DNA from: Bradysia coprophila | Lineage: Eukaryota; Arthropoda; Insecta; Diptera; Sciaridae | NCBI RefSeq assembly: GCF_014529535.1 | Contig: NW_023503409.1 | Span: forward strand, 9,858,390 to 9,922,389 | DNA: 64,000 nucleotides | Direction: 5' to 3' | Shown here: in pieces, positions 60,826-64,000 of the stretch | Layout: each line of letters opens with the position of its first letter | How positions within the stretch are numbered: the first letter of the stretch is position 1 | Notes under the pieces: generated by a model | What the model saw: only the letters and a program-made list of their open reading frames with translations | The model's database searches: none | Told to the model about the DNA's origin: nothing | Made by a program: the position numbers and the translations under genes

Positions 60826-61052
60826 AATCTTAAAAAAAAATAATTGAATCCACTCAAATTCATCATTATATCAACTACATCGAGTAAAATTTCATCAATT
60901 CTTTCATGGATATTGATCAACATGGAAAATTTGAAATGTTAGCCCAAGTGTTGGTTGTAATCAGATCATAGGTTCGACAAAAATTCATCGACTTAATTTC
61001 CCTTTTATTTATTAATTCTGATGGCATCAATTTTGAATTGCTTTTCAACATT
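60826..61052. other. Intergenic
   Basis: No gene seen. Confidence 0.4.
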
Positions 61053-61212
61053 TTAGTCTTCGGCGACCACTACATACTCATCGATACAAATTGATTGGTG
61101 CAAGCCAATGTTTATCAAGAATTTAGTCAGTTCTTCCAACCTCTCGGCCAACTTCTTTTTCTCGGCTTCTTTTTGTGATCGTTCCTCTTTCTAATTGTTC
61201 TGGCAATTCATT
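61053..61212 (-). pseudogene. Coiled-coil coding fragment, frame broken
   Basis: On the minus strand 61190-61053 codes KEERSQKEAEKKKLAERLEE then LTKFLINIGLHQ and ends EYVVVAED before TAA, a charged helix-like sequence unlike chance AT-rich frames. Just upstream, NELPEQLE is open in another frame after TTTTACAG, and a TAG separates the two, so a one-base shift seems to have broken it. No start, signal or family is recognised. It may be a gene relic or the end of a degenerate transposon protein. Confidence 0.4.
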
Positions 61213-61459
61213 CTGTAAAACGAAACATTTTGACTACTTAAGGATTTCGCAAATATCTCTGCAGATCTCTGCCTATTCTAGTGCGAGGTTTATTTTGTAT
61301 TGCAGATTAGCAATGGTCTTGGAAACAAAAAGTGATAAGTAAATAGCAAATGCTTAAAATTGCCGTCTGAGCAATTAATAAACATTCTTGTGGTCCTTGC
61401 ACATGTATCATGAATGTGTCCAATGTTTTTCGAAAATCAATCATTCACATTCATTGAGC
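61213..61459. other. Intergenic
   Basis: No gene seen. Confidence 0.35.
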
Positions 61460-61636
61460 TATTCACATCAATGAAAGTCTAGAACAGGTATGGTCGATCG
61501 GCAAATTCGTCTTAAACGCACTCACATTTTATGTCAAAATAATATGAAAATGAGTGCGTTTAAGTACGAAAATCAAATTTTTATGTCCTCCGGGCGGACC
61601 ATAGACCATACCTGTTTTACACTTTCATTGATTCAC
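61460..61636. repeat. Palindromic element
   Basis: ATGAAAGTCTAGAACAGGTA pairs with TACCTGTTTTACACTTTCAT; inner arms CTTAAACGCACTCA and TGAGTGCGTTTAAG also pair. Confidence 0.7.
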
Positions 61637-62303
61637 ATGCCCTATGCTTTATATTTGGTTTGGAATCAGCATAAACTCGAATAATTAGTATTGATAACTT
61701 CAAAAATAGTGCATACATAACTGATGTTAATTACCAAGCACGTGGTTTTGAATAACTTCTTAATCATAAATTTTTTGGGCTGTATTAGGACATATTCTCA
61801 ACGATTTGCTGCTCAAAAAATCAAATTTCAATTATGAACGTGATTGCTCCAGCGGGTGTAATTAATTCGATATTTCGAGTGCAATTCGTCGAAAGCTTTC
61901 AATGAGTATTTGTATTTGTATGAATATTTGTTATTAGCAATTCAACTAAGCTCAGCTACTAGCACTGTCTCATGTTCCATGTTAGTTTTACAATTTCATG
62001 ATCTAGTATTCGATTTGCTAAGTTACAACGAATCTAGTTAGTCCGTTTATACTACTGGATCTATTCGGTTGTCTATGAATAAATTCTTTATATTTTCTAC
62101 ATCTTGTGTTGTCTTATTAGTCTCTGGAACCTGGAAAACCAACATTCCAAAGAGAATTCAGTGCACTTGGAAATGCGATCCTGTTCATACTTAATCTTTT
62201 TTAAATGAGTCTCTGCTGCTGCAAATCTAGAATGCTCGCCATGAAATTGAAATTGATATTGTAAACATGTTTTCATTAATAATAGCAATTGACTCAGGTC
62301 AGG
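61637..62303. other. Upstream region of the Cys-rich gene
   Basis: No gene seen. Confidence 0.4.
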
Positions 62304-62311
62304 TATATAAA
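62304..62311 (+). promoter_or_regulatory. TATA box (TATATAAA)
   Basis: 79 bp upstream of the ATG at 62383. Confidence 0.6.
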
Positions 62312-62382
62312 TGTGAGATTTTCATAATTTTGACGAAGTTTCGGTTACATTTTATACCACTACAAATCGTACAGCAGTTACA

Positions 62383-62799
62383 ATGACCGCGAGACTATGT
62401 TTACTTACTATCGGAGTGTTGGGGTTGTTCCTGAGCGGTAAGCGTCGAATAACTTCTCTGATTGCTAATTATAATAATTTACAAACATTTTCTCTATCTC
62501 TCTCTCTCCCGTTATAGTGAGCGGAGAAGGAACTTGCCAATTCATTGTGGCATACGAATTCCGTGAAAGTGAATTGTCCGGATGGATATCACTGTGATGA
62601 CAGGTCAAACTGTGTCTGTAACGGAAACACTGCCGGTAGTTTCTGTGTTCACGATTCCCATTGTTGTGAAGGGATGACATGCAACGTTCATGAGCAAAAA
62701 TGTGGATGCATTTCGGATACGTATATTCCTGTAGAGTCTAATTGCTGCAGCAAGAGTGGTGCATACTGGCCTTCTTGGAGTGGTAGTTATTGCTACTGA
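62383..62799 (+). CDS. Small secreted Cys-rich protein, splicing or frame uncertain
   Basis: Exon 1 (62383-62437) codes a signal peptide start (MTARLCLLTIGVLGLFLS) and ends at GTAAGC in phase 1. The Cys-rich frame that ends at 62799 carries 13 cysteines after about 62572, with NCPDGYHC, FCVHDSHCC, GMTC and KCGC. The C-x(5)-CC-x(4)-C spacing recalls small disulfide-knot secreted peptides; the function is unknown. The natural acceptor (62517, after a long pyrimidine tract) puts exon 2 in a frame that stops about 75 nt on. Only a weaker acceptor at 62569 (GTGAAAG) restores the Cys-rich frame. Either the weak site is used, or a small indel has broken the gene or the assembly. Confidence 0.55.
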
Positions 62800-62882
62800 G
62801 AGATGATCTCGAAGGATGTTCTCACTTCTAAAAGAATATTTTTATTTTTTAATTCAATTGTGGATTTCATGTGATGTCACGC

Positions 62883-62888
62883 AATAAA
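62883..62888 (+). terminator. Poly(A) signal AATAAA
   Basis: In GCAATAAATAAA, 84 bp after the Cys-rich stop codon. Confidence 0.6.
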
Positions 62889-63180
62889 TAAAATATTCAA
62901 AAAGTGTATTCTTAACATTTTTCATCGCTCCAAATATCCTTACTTTCGGCAAGGGGAGCAAATGCACACGGTTGAACCCCTAGCTTTTACCTTGATGTGC
63001 TACGTGTCAAACATAGATAGATATTAACTAGACCAATCAGTAAATCTATGATCTTTAAAAATTGGGTTTGTGGATCAGTAACCAGGTGCTTTTCTTATGT
63101 AAAACTTCAGATGAAATAATTGTTGTAAAGAGTTACCGATGTGAAAGTTGTTGTTATAATTTTCCTGTTTTCCCGCACCT
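62889..63180. other. Intergenic
   Basis: No gene seen. Confidence 0.35.
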
Positions 63181-63575
63181 CCCACTGGCGAATGAGCCCT
63201 CACTCGACTTTGATGCTATTAAACTATGTGAAATAAATAATTCGTTCAAGATTACGGTAAAAGTGTAATATCTCCGGTATATTGGCAGCACTATGCACCA
63301 AACTCGAGTGAGGGCTCATTCGCCAGCACTAAATGAGTACATTACCGAGCCTCAAATACGAAATTAAAAATTTTGATAACTTCTATCAACAGGCAGCATT
63401 AAACTCGGGACAGGTTTCATTTGCCAGCACTAAATTATATTTATACTCCAATATGTTAAGTATCCATCCTGAGCCAAATGTCAAAAATGACACATGACAT
63501 ACTTTCAAGTAAGTTTTTCTCTGTTACCTGAACAACACCAAACTCGAGTGAGGGCTCATTCGACAGCACTCAACG
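63181..63575. repeat. Repeat cluster built on CGAGTGAGGGCTCATTCG
   Basis: ACTCGAGTGAGGGCTCATTC occurs at about 63302 and 63541, in reverse at about 63187-63212 (GCGAATGAGCCCTCACTCG), and in a drifted form near 63400. The copies are 100-140 bp apart. Confidence 0.7.
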
Positions 63576-64000
63576 AGCACAAAATGATAGGCATATACCT
63601 CGAAAAACAAACGTACAGATAAAATCGCCTGTGCACCACAATACTGTAAGACCATGTATACTTCGTACGGGTCTAAAAATCGTTGCTTATTCGATCGCAG
63701 TGTCTTTATTAATATGAGAGCGCCATCAAGTCTTCTTCTATTATGCATAAAGCCTCAACTTTCCAATAAAAGAGAGATACAAATAAGACAGGTAGAAACA
63801 CCTTAACGTTTCATCTGAAAGTTCGTGCAATGTTGACTTCACACTTTACTGGTAAACTTTTTCAAAACAAATTGAATGTGAATATAAGAACCTCAGACAC
63901 GGCGAGAGCTTTTACCGTGCATACTTTGAGGCTGGTAGTAAAATCGAGTTGAGTGTAAAGGAATTGTTGAAGCACATGAATATTAAAAACTTTTTGGATT
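63576..64000. other. Window end, no gene seen
   Basis: TACTTCGTACGGGTC at 63659 faintly resembles the terminus of the 27366 element. Nothing else is supported. Confidence 0.35.

Overview
The window looks like nuclear DNA of an insect, most likely a fly or midge (Diptera). It is AT-rich, with sparse genes, 65-80 nt introns beside a few long ones, TATA boxes with TCA-type initiators, secreted Gly/His-rich cuticle-like proteins, and a heavy load of short palindromic transposons. The species cannot be named from the sequence; a lower dipteran such as a fungus gnat is only a guess. There is no bacterial operon, CRISPR array or rRNA gene, and no intact tRNA gene was found.

I reconstructed eight genes by matching reading frames across GT-AG splice sites; splicing phases and total lengths divide exactly by three except where a conflict is stated. 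Plus strand: a 665-aa Ser/Thr/Asn-rich secreted protein (7943-10008); a 114-aa His-rich secreted protein (13496-14169); a 308-aa secreted protein (24691-26011); a 445-aa secreted protein with a long intron (40440-44822); a 538-aa Gly/His/Ser-rich repeat protein (55892-60526); and a Cys-rich small secreted protein whose splicing or frame is unclear (62383-62799). Minus strand: a nine-exon M1 aminopeptidase N of 908 aa (33222-29830) and a 150-aa Gly/His-rich secreted protein (35868-35268).

The main theme is a dispersed cluster of related secreted proteins. Those at 13.5, 24.7, 35 and 55.9 kb share a short module just after the signal peptide, of the form I-H-(V/I/L)-P followed within about ten residues by H-T/S-H. 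Three of them begin with an identical-length 18-nt coding exon, and in all but the 35-kb gene the next junction is phase 2. The 40-44 kb gene shares the phase-2 boundary and a His-rich start but not the IHxP motif. Cuticle or extracellular matrix is the likely site of action, by composition. The aminopeptidase sits among them and looks like an independent digestive-type enzyme.

The rest is largely mobile DNA: two ~960-bp near-perfect fold-back elements with 3-bp duplications (2.5 kb and 50.2 kb); a hAT element with a second hAT inside it and a MITE inside that (20.0-22.9 kb); a copia-type miniature LTR element with 5-bp duplication inside a gene intron (40.8-42.4 kb); a 5'-truncated non-LTR insertion with a 13-bp duplication (17.9-18.4 kb); a TIR element carrying a ~145-bp tandem array (27.4-28.8 kb); about ten copies of a ~208-bp MITE; tRNA-derived SINE-like heads; and a set of palindromes that share the apex CTCGGCTTCGCCTCG. 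Coordinates of repeat edges are read by eye.
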